A stretch of 6,734 bases of DNA, from positions 1 through 6,734 of the forward strand of contig JAJBVF010000418.1 of assembly GCA_020859965.1 (NCBI GenBank). The letters run 5' to 3'. The notes below the pieces were generated by a model that worked only from the letters and a program-made list of their open reading frames with translations, had not been told where the DNA came from and searched no databases. Positions 1 to 5,976 of this stretch are shown here, in pieces. Made by a program: the position numbers and the translations under genes. The stretch is from Clostridiales bacterium (GTDB taxonomy: Bacteria; Bacillota; Clostridia; Lachnospirales; Lachnospiraceae). Each line of letters starts with the position of its first letter. Within the stretch, counting starts at the first letter, position 1.

Positions 1-23
1 TTGTTTTTCATACATTTTTCTCT

Positions 24-52
24 GGCGGGCAGCAATGCCCGCCCTCCTTTTT
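24..52 (+). terminator. Probable rho-independent terminator, plus-strand orientation
   Basis: GGCGGGC (24-30) and GCCCGCC (37-43) form a perfect 7-base GC stem around AGCAAT. On the plus strand CTCC and then a run of five T (48-52) follow. The run is offset by four bases, so it is not ideal. It would end a plus-strand gene left of the window, converging on argH. On the minus strand the hairpin is followed by A-rich DNA, so it would not terminate argH. The same bases read on the minus strand as AAAGGAGGG before the hairpin, allowing another interpretation as a leader of a minus-strand gene beginning near base 11-15. Confidence 0.5.
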
Positions 53-86
53 GTTGAGAAAGCGTTCTCAATGGACAGACTCGAGA
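53..86. repeat. Direct repeat copy 1 (duplicate of the argH 3' end)
   Basis: Bases 59-86 are identical to 241-268. Extended to 53-86 versus 235-268, 33 of 34 positions match (A57 versus G239). On the minus strand this copy contains the last argH codons and stop (CTCGAGTCTGTCCATTGA), but no argH reading frame runs into it. In this copy GAGAA-AGCG-TTCTC (56-69) is a perfect small hairpin. Confidence 0.9.
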
Positions 87-144
87 GGCGCTTGCGCATC
101 TTAGAGGCTGTACATTAGAGAACCAAGACGTCATGAGCAAGTAA

Positions 145-205
145 CGCGAGAGCGTGGATTGCGAATGACGGCGCGGATTGCGAGAGTGCGAAGCACGAAG
201 CAATC
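145..205. repeat. Dyad-rich, internally repeated intergenic segment
   Basis: Two nearly identical 12-mers, CG(T/C)GGATTGCGA preceded by C or G context, lie at 153-164 and 172-183. GCGAGAG occurs at 146-152 and 180-186. GCGAAGC and ACGAAGC adjoin at 188-201. The second unit can fold as GATTGC (176-181) with GCAATC (200-205), and inside it GTGC (186-189) with GCAC (193-196) around a GAA loop. There is no adjoining T-run, so it is not a standard terminator. It could be a dispersed palindromic intergenic element or a structured 3' untranslated region of argH. I see no gene in it. Confidence 0.5.
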
Positions 206-234
206 AGCTTTCTCTTTGTCAGCTTTATTAAATA

Positions 235-268
235 GTTGGGAAAGCGTTCTCAATGGACAGACTCGAGA
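235..268. repeat. Direct repeat copy 2 (spans the argH C-terminus and stop)
   Basis: This is the partner of 53-86, offset by 182 bases in the same orientation. It covers the argH stop at 250-252, the codons for LESVH and most of the Tyr codon before them, plus 15 bases beyond the stop. It is the in-gene copy. The dyad GGGAA-AGCG-TTCTC is imperfect here because of the G at 239. Confidence 0.9.
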
Positions 269-1632
269 TATTTTTTATTTATTTCCAGCACTTTCCGCAT
301 GGCCGCCTCACCAGGCGCGCCTTCTGTCAGTCGTTTTTCCACACAGGTCTTCATGCTGATCGCGTCATAAATATCAGCTTCAAATGCATCACTCTCCTCG
401 CGGAATTCCTCCAGAGTCAGATCATCCAATGCTTTGTTCTTTGCGATACATTTAAGGACCAACCGTCCTGAAATGCCGTGTGCATCCCGGAAGGGAACGC
501 CATGGTTGACCAGATAATCCGCCACATCTGTTGCGTTTGTAAATCCGTTTTTCGCAGAAGCTTCCATCACATTTTTGTTGAATTTCATCGTATCCAGCAT
601 TCCCGTAAAGAGCGGCAGGCAGCTGTTGACCGTATCGATCGCATCAAACGTGCCTTCTTTGTCCTCCTGCATATCTTTGTTATAAGCAAGGGGAAGCCCC
701 TTCATCGTAGTCAGGATCCCCATCAGGGAGGCATACACCCGCCCGGTCTTTCCACGCACAAGCTCTGCGATATCCGGGTTCTTCTTCTGCGGCATGATAC
801 TGCTGCCGGTGCTGTATGCATCATCAATCTCCACAAACCGGTATTCGTTGGAATTCCAGATGATGATCTCCTCGGAAAAACGGCTCAGATGCATCATGAT
901 CGTCGAAAGTGCGCTCAGATATTCAATCACGTAATCACGATCTGAAACAGAATCCATACTGTTTAACGTCGGGCCGTCAAAGCCAAGCAGCTGTGCCGTG
1001 AGATCGCGGTCCAGCGGGTAGGTCGTTCCCGCCAGAGCTCCCGCTCCGAGCGGACAATAGTTCATTCGTTTATAAATGTCCACAAGACGTGAACGGTCGC
1101 GCTTAAACATCTCAAAATACGCGCCGACATGATGAGCCAGTGTCACCGGCTGCGCTTTCTGCAGATGGGTAAATCCAGGCATAAAGGTATCCAGATTTTC
1201 TTCCATAATACGCTGAAGCACTTTCAAAAGCTGAAGCAGCTGCCGGTCTGTCTCCTTCACTGCATCGCGGACATACATCCTCATATCCAATGCTACCTGA
1301 TCGTTGCGGCTTCTCCCGGTATGCAGCTTTTTCCCCGCATCCCCAATGCGCTCCGTCAGATTCGCCTCCACAAAGCTGTGAATATCTTCATATTCGGATG
1401 TGATCTCAAGTACTCCGCTCTCCACATCCGCCAGGATTCCTTCCAGTCCGGCGATAATCGCGTCCCGCTCTTCTTCAGTGAGAATTCCCTGCTGCGCAAG
1501 CATTTTTACATGAGCCAGGCTGCCCTCAATGTCCTGCCTGTATAATCTTTTATCAAATGAAATCGAAGCATTAAAATCATAGACCATCTGATCGGTCGCT
1601 TTTGTAAAGCGTCCACCCCATAACTGAGCCAT
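250..1632 (-). CDS. argH: Argininosuccinate lyase
   Basis: ArgH splits argininosuccinate into arginine and fumarate, the last step of arginine biosynthesis. It is a cytoplasmic homotetramer of the fumarase/aspartase superfamily. The protein has 460 residues, the normal length. Seen in order are LWGGRF at the N-terminus, HTGRSRNDQ (104-112), the general acid/base region GFTHLQKAQPVTLAHH (153-168), and the flexible catalytic-serine signature GSSIMPQKKNPD (276-287). The frame extends upstream to an ATG at 1681-1683, but those 17 extra residues are not family-like and lack a ribosome binding site. The ATG at 1630-1632 has AAAGGA eight bases before it. argG is not adjacent in this window; queH lies 146 bases upstream. 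Unusually, the last six codons and stop fall inside a direct repeat whose second copy is in the downstream intergenic DNA. Confidence 0.97.
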   Translation of the reverse strand: MAQLWGGRFTKATDQMVYDFNASISFDKRLYRQDIEGSLAHVKMLAQQGILTEEERDAIIAGLEGILADVESGVLEITSEYEDIHSFVEANLTERIGDAGKKLHTGRSRNDQVALDMRMYVRDAVKETDRQLLQLLKVLQRIMEENLDTFMPGFTHLQKAQPVTLAHHVGAYFEMFKRDRSRLVDIYKRMNYCPLGAGALAGTTYPLDRDLTAQLLGFDGPTLNSMDSVSDRDYVIEYLSALSTIMMHLSRFSEEIIIWNSNEYRFVEIDDAYSTGSSIMPQKKNPDIAELVRGKTGRVYASLMGILTTMKGLPLAYNKDMQEDKEGTFDAIDTVNSCLPLFTGMLDTMKFNKNVMEASAKNGFTNATDVADYLVNHGVPFRDAHGISGRLVLKCIAKNKALDDLTLEEFREESDAFEADIYDAISMKTCVEKRLTEGAPGEAAMRKVLEINKKYLESVH

Positions 1633-1778
1633 CTTATCTTTCCTTTCCTGTTTTTCTCTATGGAACCATTTCGAACAGCGCATGTTTTTCCGTTTTGATG
1701 CTGTTATGAACAGTAACTAATTTCCGCATTTCGCTTTCCAAAGTCTATCACACGCTTTCCTTCCATGCAAGACTTAAA
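1633..1778 (-). promoter_or_regulatory. queH-argH intergenic region with weak promoter candidate and a 13-base dyad
   Basis: This 146-base gap contains a possible minus-strand sigma-A promoter: TTGCAT (1765-1770), a 17-base spacer, then TAGACT (1742-1747). It is a weak match (3/6 and 4/6). Further downstream is a dyad at 1701-1713, CTGTT-ATG-AACAG on the plus strand, with no U-tract, so it is more operator-like than terminator-like. It does not match the ARG-box consensus I know for ArgR/AhrC. AAAGGA at 1641-1646 is the argH ribosome binding site, eight bases from its ATG. Confidence 0.3.
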
Positions 1779-2486
1779 TTACTGCTTCCTCTTCGCTTCC
1801 GCCATCTCCCGCTCCTGCTTTGAGAAGACACACCCACAGTAGTCCTGACGATACAGGCCATATTCCGCAGAGAGTTCCACCGAACGCTTATAACCATTCC
1901 TTTTCTTAAAATCCGATGGAAGCCACTTTACTCCGTATTCCCGCGCAAGCGTTTCCCCTGTTTCATTTAGTTTTTCTGCATTCTTCAGCGGGCTGATAGA
2001 TAATGTCGTCGTAAAATAATCAAAACCGTTTGCTGCCGCAAGCTTAGCGCTCTGGGAAAGCCGCAGCCGAAAACAGGCGAAACAACGTTCACCGCCCTCC
2101 GGAATCTGTTCCAGTCCGCGTACAGCCTGATAAAATTCACGGCTGTCAAATCTTCCCTTGATCAGCCGCACCGGATGAGTCAGAATTCCTTTTTCTCCCA
2201 TCTCTTCAATCAGCCGATGCTGTTCCCGGACACGCTTTGCATATTCTTCTTCGGGATAAATATTCGGATTGTAATAAAACACCGTAATCCGAAAATACTG
2301 CGACAGATATTCCAGCACATAACTGCTGCAGGGTGCACAACAGCTGTGCAGCAGAAGCGAAGGGACGCCTCCGGAGCCTGACGCCTCCTCTGCCTTTCGC
2401 TCAGACCCAAAATCTGCTTTGACAGCGTCGCTCATTTTTTTTATAATCTGATCCAGTTCTCTCTGGTAATTTCGCTTATTTGCCAT
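1779..2486 (-). CDS. queH: Epoxyqueuosine reductase QueH
   Basis: QueH (the former DUF208 family) reduces epoxyqueuosine to queuosine in the wobble position of tRNAs with GUN anticodons. It replaces the unrelated QueG in many Firmicutes. The 235-residue protein has the expected cysteine sets for its iron-sulfur cluster and metal site: HSCCAPC (C49, C50, C53), RCFAC (C135, C138) and YCGC (C217, C219). Other family segments are YYNPNIYPEEEYAKR (about 71-85) and FTTTLSISPLKN (about 158-169). Residues 1-43 are an extension before the core, ending in a Gly/Ser-rich linker (ASGSGGVPS). The ATG at 2484-2486 has GGAAGGA a few bases upstream. It lies 59 bases after the MATE gene with no terminator between, so the two are probably co-transcribed. 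No preQ1 riboswitch is visible before it. Confidence 0.95.
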   Translation of the reverse strand: MANKRNYQRELDQIIKKMSDAVKADFGSERKAEEASGSGGVPSLLLHSCCAPCSSYVLEYLSQYFRITVFYYNPNIYPEEEYAKRVREQHRLIEEMGEKGILTHPVRLIKGRFDSREFYQAVRGLEQIPEGGERCFACFRLRLSQSAKLAAANGFDYFTTTLSISPLKNAEKLNETGETLAREYGVKWLPSDFKKRNGYKRSVELSAEYGLYRQDYCGCVFSKQEREMAEAKRKQ

Positions 2487-2545
2487 CTGAATTCCTTCCG
2501 CTTTCTTTTCATCGCTTATTTACGTATCCGCCCAGCTCTCCTGTT

Positions 2546-3904
2546 TTATTCCAGTTTTCGATACAATGTAATATACATGGTAAGAAAGCAGGCCAGACCG
2601 CCAATAAGATTTGAAATCGGCTCAGCAAGAAACACTCCGTCCGTGCCCAGTCCCATGATCGCAGGAAGAGCGATCGTCAGAGGAACAACGATAATTACCT
2701 TACGCAAAATGGAGAAAAAGACTGCTTTTTTCGCTTTTCCGAGTCCTACAAAAGAAGACTGTCCGATAAATTGCAGGCTCATGAACACAAAACCCATGAA
2801 GTAGATACGTAATGCCCTGGTTCCAAGCTCTATCGTTTGCGCATCGCTTGTAAAAATTCTGAGAAAAACCGTCGGGAATCGTTCGATCACAGCCCACATA
2901 AGAGCAGTGTAAATGATTCCGGTAACCGCCATAAAACGAATGCCTTCCTTTACCCGCTCCGGCTTTTTCGCGCCATAATTGTATCCAAGCACCGGCTGTC
3001 CTCCGCTGCTGATGCCGGTCACCGGCAGAGAAGCGATCTCACGGACACTATTGATGATCGTCATGATGCCGACATACAGGTCACCACCATAATTCTGCAG
3101 GGTAACATTGCATACGATCTGGACAAGGCAGTTGGTGGCCTGCTGCATGAATCCGCTTACTCCCAGCCCCAAAACTCTCCGGACAATATGGCCTTTCAAC
3201 TTCATATAGCGGCGTCTGAGTGTCAGTTCCGTTTTGCCCACGATCAGGAAATGCATAACCCAGATCGCGGATACACACTGACTGATAACTGTTGCCGTTG
3301 CTGCCCCTTTTACCCCCATGGAAAAACCGAAGATAAAAACAGGATCAAGAATCAGATTCAATACAGCGCCAATGACCGTGGTCCACATGGCTGTGCGCGG
3401 AAAACCGAGGGAACTGATAAAGCCATTCATCCCGGTAACTGTCATCGAAAAAAAGACTCCAGACAGATAGATCCGCAGATAGCTGTCCGCATAAAAAATC
3501 GTATCATCACTTGCGCCAAACAGATAGAGAATCGGTATTCTGAACGCATAACAGAAAATCATAAGGATCACAGACGTAATCACGATCATAGTGAAAACGT
3601 TACCCATGATCCATCTTGCTTTTTCTTCGTTTTTCGCTCCTCTTTCTATGGAAAACAAAGGTGCGCCGCCTGTTCCAAAGAGATTTGCAAACGCCAGGAT
3701 CAATGTAGTGATTGGGAATGTAATCCCTATTCCTGTCAGTGCCAGGCTGCCTGCATCCGGCAGATGTCCGATATAGACGCGGTCAACGATATTGTATAAG
3801 AGCTGTACGAGCTGAGCGATTGTCAATGGTACCGCCTGTGCTGTAATATTCGTCCACATTTTCCCAACAGAAAAATCCCGCCGGGAATCGGTTCTTTCTT
3901 TCAC
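2546..3904 (-). CDS. MATE family efflux transporter (MepA-like)
   Basis: This is a multidrug and toxin extrusion pump, an inner-membrane cation/drug antiporter. From the chosen start it has 452 residues, the usual size for a 12-helix MATE protein. Recognisable segments are the N-terminal DFSVGKMW and VPLTIAQLVQLLYNIVDRVY (residues 25-44), the first-half motif LGFPRTAMWTTVIGAVLNLI (166-185), and the second-half GGQPVLGYNYGAKKPERV (301-318), typical of MepA/DinF-like members. The frame extends up to an ATG at 3935-3937 (463 residues), but that ATG has no Shine-Dalgarno site. The GTG at 3902-3904 is preceded by GGAGGG with a five-base spacer and gives MKERTD, a start common for this family, so I prefer GTG. 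The substrate cannot be read from sequence. Two dyads and a -10-like box lie just upstream, so it may have its own regulated promoter. queH follows after 59 bases. Confidence 0.92.
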   Translation of the reverse strand: MKERTDSRRDFSVGKMWTNITAQAVPLTIAQLVQLLYNIVDRVYIGHLPDAGSLALTGIGITFPITTLILAFANLFGTGGAPLFSIERGAKNEEKARWIMGNVFTMIVITSVILMIFCYAFRIPILYLFGASDDTIFYADSYLRIYLSGVFFSMTVTGMNGFISSLGFPRTAMWTTVIGAVLNLILDPVFIFGFSMGVKGAATATVISQCVSAIWVMHFLIVGKTELTLRRRYMKLKGHIVRRVLGLGVSGFMQQATNCLVQIVCNVTLQNYGGDLYVGIMTIINSVREIASLPVTGISSGGQPVLGYNYGAKKPERVKEGIRFMAVTGIIYTALMWAVIERFPTVFLRIFTSDAQTIELGTRALRIYFMGFVFMSLQFIGQSSFVGLGKAKKAVFFSILRKVIIVVPLTIALPAIMGLGTDGVFLAEPISNLIGGLACFLTMYITLYRKLE

Positions 3905-3909
3905 ACTAT

Positions 3910-3915
3910 CCCTCC
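3910..3915 (-). promoter_or_regulatory. Ribosome binding site deciding the MATE GTG start
   Basis: GGAGGG on the minus strand is spaced five bases (ATAGT) from the GTG at 3902-3904. The competing upstream ATG at 3935-3937 sits in a palindrome with no purine-rich site before it. Confidence 0.75.
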
Positions 3916-3925
3916 AGAAACCTGT

Positions 3926-3965
3926 ATGGTAAACCATTTATAGTAAACGACGTAAGTCGTTTTAC
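3926..3965 (-). promoter_or_regulatory. Candidate promoter/operator region upstream of the MATE gene
   Basis: Three elements adjoin here. First, an inverted repeat at 3943-3965 has 9-base arms (GTAAACGAC and its complement, with one extra T in the second arm) around GTAA. Second, a -10-like TATAAA lies on the minus strand at 3937-3942. Third, a perfect 12-base palindrome, ATGGTTTACCAT, spans 3926-3937, where transcription would start. No good -35 TTGACA is visible at the normal distance. One reading is a promoter controlled by a dimeric regulator binding the dyads. The other is that the longer dyad is a weak terminator for the dipeptidase operon, but there is no proper U-tract behind it on the minus strand. 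Confidence 0.35.
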
Positions 3966-3986
3966 ATTTTGCTTTACGGTCACAGC

Positions 3987-4970
3987 CTATCTCATCGCAT
4001 CTTCCATCACACGAAAGACATTTTTATAAAAAATCTTCTCGATTTCGTTTCCCGTAAAACCTTCCTTCGACAGAGCATCCTCCAGAATCGACATATGGGC
4101 GCAGTCAGAAATCTCCAGATTTCCGCCGATTCCGTCAAAGTCCGTGCCGATCCCCACACAGTCCACTCCACCGACATCCGCAATATGTCTGGCATGCCGG
4201 GCCATCATGACCGCAGTGCTGTCTTTGCAGGTGATATCCTCATTCAAAAAACACGCTGCGAAATTGATCCCTGTCACGCCGCCCGCGTTTCCGAGAATCC
4301 GGATCATCTCATCTGTCAGATTCCTTGGATGCGGGCTTATCGCACGGGCATTCGAATGAGTCGCCACAAACGGTTTTTTACAGATATCCGCCACATCATA
4401 AAAGCCGCCGTCCGACAAATGCGATACGTCCACCAGCATCCCAAGCTCCTGCATATACCGGACCGCTTCCTTCCCGAAATCCGTAAGTCCCTGGTTCATG
4501 ATCTCCGGATCTCTGGAATTCGGAGCGCCAAAACAATTGTGATAATTCCAGGTCAGTGACAGGGCACGAAATCCCATGTCATAAAATTTCTCCAGGTTCT
4601 CCATCCGGCCGTCCACTGCGCGTCCATCCTCCATAGTCAGGATCGCAGACATCTTTCCGGCCTTCTGGTTTTTCCGGACATCCTCCGCATTTTTCGCCCA
4701 GGCAATGATCTCCGGGTATTTTTCCAGATTTTTCATGAGATAGTTCCGGAGTGTATCAATATACTCGTTATCCGGCAGCGGCTGGGAATTCCTGTATCCG
4801 CGATATTCATCTGACGGAAGAAAGATTGCGAAAAACTGCGCGAGTTCTCCTCCTTCCTGCATCCTCTTAAAATCTATGGATGTGTATGCGGAATCATACA
4901 ATTCTGCCTTTTCCGGATCCTCTGCATAAAGAATCATCAATGTATCACAGTGCATATCAATAAATTGCAT
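3987..4970 (-). CDS. Membrane dipeptidase-like metallopeptidase, family M19
   Basis: This 327-residue zinc hydrolase belongs to the renal dipeptidase family (amidohydrolase fold), which cleaves dipeptides, in some members with D-residues or beta-lactam-like bonds. The expected metal and active-site residues are all present: HxD in MHCDTL (H7, D9), a bridging Glu in TMEDGR (E114), H184 in DVSHLSD, H205 in ATHSNARA, an Arg in HPRN (R216) and D277 in GTDFDG. No signal peptide or membrane anchor is seen, so it is probably cytoplasmic. An upstream in-frame ATG at 5001-5003 would add 11 residues, but only the ATG at 4968-4970 has a strong AAGGAG six bases away and puts the conserved HxD near the N-terminus, as in the family. 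It follows the permease pair by 73 bases with no clear terminator, so it is probably co-transcribed and may act on something the importer brings in. Confidence 0.93.
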   Translation of the reverse strand: MQFIDMHCDTLMILYAEDPEKAELYDSAYTSIDFKRMQEGGELAQFFAIFLPSDEYRGYRNSQPLPDNEYIDTLRNYLMKNLEKYPEIIAWAKNAEDVRKNQKAGKMSAILTMEDGRAVDGRMENLEKFYDMGFRALSLTWNYHNCFGAPNSRDPEIMNQGLTDFGKEAVRYMQELGMLVDVSHLSDGGFYDVADICKKPFVATHSNARAISPHPRNLTDEMIRILGNAGGVTGINFAACFLNEDITCKDSTAVMMARHARHIADVGGVDCVGIGTDFDGIGGNLEISDCAHMSILEDALSKEGFTGNEIEKIFYKNVFRVMEDAMR

Positions 4971-4976
4971 CGTCGT

Positions 4977-4982
4977 CTCCTT
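4977..4982 (-). promoter_or_regulatory. Ribosome binding site deciding the dipeptidase start
   Basis: AAGGAG on the minus strand lies six bases before the ATG at 4968-4970. The two upstream in-frame ATGs (5001-5003 and 4992-4994) have no comparable site. This supports the 327-residue product over the 338-residue one. Confidence 0.8.
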
Positions 4983-5043
4983 AAGCCAGACCATCTTTTT
5001 CATCTATTCCCGGATCCGTTTCCGGTGAATCGAAAACATAAAT

Positions 5044-5976
5044 TTAAGCAACCGATTCCGGACGGTTCTTCTTTTTCTGTTCCTTCCTCACGACCACATA
5101 AACCATCATGATAATGGTGATCGCATACGGGATCGCAGAAGTCAGATCGGAGCTGATATAATTCTGAAGGCGCAGTCCGATCGCATCAAAAAATCCAAAC
5201 ATCAGCGCCGCCAGATAAGCTTTTCCCGGATTGGCCGAAGCAAAGATCACACAGGCAAATGCGATATAGCCGCGTGATGCGGACATTCCTTCCACGAAGG
5301 TTCCGTTCAGATATCCCAAAGAAAGATAGGCTCCTGCAAGGCCGCAGAACATCCCGCAGAGAATACTCGCGAGCCATTTCATCCGATCCGGGCTGATGCC
5401 GGCCGTCCGCAGCGTCTCCGGCTTTTCGCCCGCAGCGCGCGTCCAGAAACCATACGGAGTCTGATACACGACCACCCACATAATAAATACCAGCAGCCAG
5501 GTCGCATACACCAGGATCGTATTTCCGCTGATGATTTCCCCGATAAACGGGATTCTCCGGATCAGGGGGATTTCAATTGCTGACAGACAGGGAATCGTGT
5601 AGCCGGATGTGCCGGAAAGTCCGAAGACAGCGCGGGATACATATGCGGTAAATCCCGAAGCAAAAATATTCAGTGCACAGCCAATGATAAATTCATCACT
5701 CTTTAATTTCACTACAAATAAAGCAAAAAACAGTCCGACAAGGATTCCAAACAGTACGGCCGTCATGATCCCGCCAAACGCAGAGCCGAGAAAATAGCTC
5801 CCCAATACTGCTGTGAGTGCTCCCATCAGGATCATACCATCCATACCAATATTCATGATCCCGGCGTGCTCCGTCATCAGGCCGCCCAGCGCAGCCAGCG
5901 CCACCGGAGTAGCACTTCGTATCGTCTGCTCGAATGTTCCCGCTGAAAAAATCTGAGACAAGATGCTGCTATTCAT
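5044..5976 (-). CDS. ABC transporter permease, second membrane subunit (nucleoside/simple-sugar type)
   Basis: This complete 310-residue membrane protein is the second permease of the importer, resembling the Bacillus YufQ/NupQ type in BPD_transp_2. The N-terminal part carries the family hallmark GGLMTEHAGIMNIGMDGMIL (about residues 31-50), followed by repeated hydrophobic helices to about residue 297 and a basic KKKNRPESVA tail. The probable ATPase-contact loop is TRAAGEKPETLRTAGI (about 179-194), followed by a Gly-rich helix CGMFCGLAGAYLSL. The ATG lies inside the 3' end of the upstream permease (ATGAATAG, 8-base overlap), with GGGAGGA at 5984-5990 seven bases before it. This start is secure. 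It should form a heterodimer with the upstream subunit and use an ATPase and a Bmp-like lipoprotein encoded beyond the right edge. The nucleoside assignment is inferred from family resemblance. Confidence 0.92.
   Translation of the reverse strand: MNSSILSQIFSAGTFEQTIRSATPVALAALGGLMTEHAGIMNIGMDGMILMGALTAVLGSYFLGSAFGGIMTAVLFGILVGLFFALFVVKLKSDEFIIGCALNIFASGFTAYVSRAVFGLSGTSGYTIPCLSAIEIPLIRRIPFIGEIISGNTILVYATWLLVFIMWVVVYQTPYGFWTRAAGEKPETLRTAGISPDRMKWLASILCGMFCGLAGAYLSLGYLNGTFVEGMSASRGYIAFACVIFASANPGKAYLAALMFGFFDAIGLRLQNYISSDLTSAIPYAITIIMMVYVVVRKEQKKKNRPESVA

Noticed and set aside
159..359. 66-codon plus-strand frame starting in the intergenic repeats and running into the argH 3' end
   Set aside because: It starts at TTG with no ribosome binding site, its first half is just translated repeat words, and the rest is antisense to argH.
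2435..2509. Small minus-strand frame of about 23 codons (MKRKRKEF...) overlapping the queH start
   Set aside because: It has no Shine-Dalgarno site before its ATG, its Lys/Arg-rich start is simply the queH ribosome-binding region translated, and it overlaps a secure gene.
2472..2521. 10-base direct repeat (TCGCTTATTT at 2472-2481 and 2512-2521) around the queH start
   Set aside because: It is short and AT-rich with no symmetry or known meaning, and is compatible with chance.
2837..3799. 320-codon open frame on the plus strand, antisense to the MATE gene
   Set aside because: Its composition is rich in His, Arg, Asn and Gln with no domain or membrane logic, and it lies wholly opposite a clear MATE gene. 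It is a shadow frame caused by codon bias of the real gene.
3969..4559. 196-codon plus-strand frame antisense to the dipeptidase
   Set aside because: The dipeptidase has all its family motifs on the other strand, and this frame shows no recognisable protein features.
5010..5025. Small dyad CCGGA/TCCGG between the second permease and the dipeptidase
   Set aside because: It has a 5-base stem with a 6-base loop and no following T-run on the minus strand. It is too weak to call a terminator, so the operon is read as continuing.
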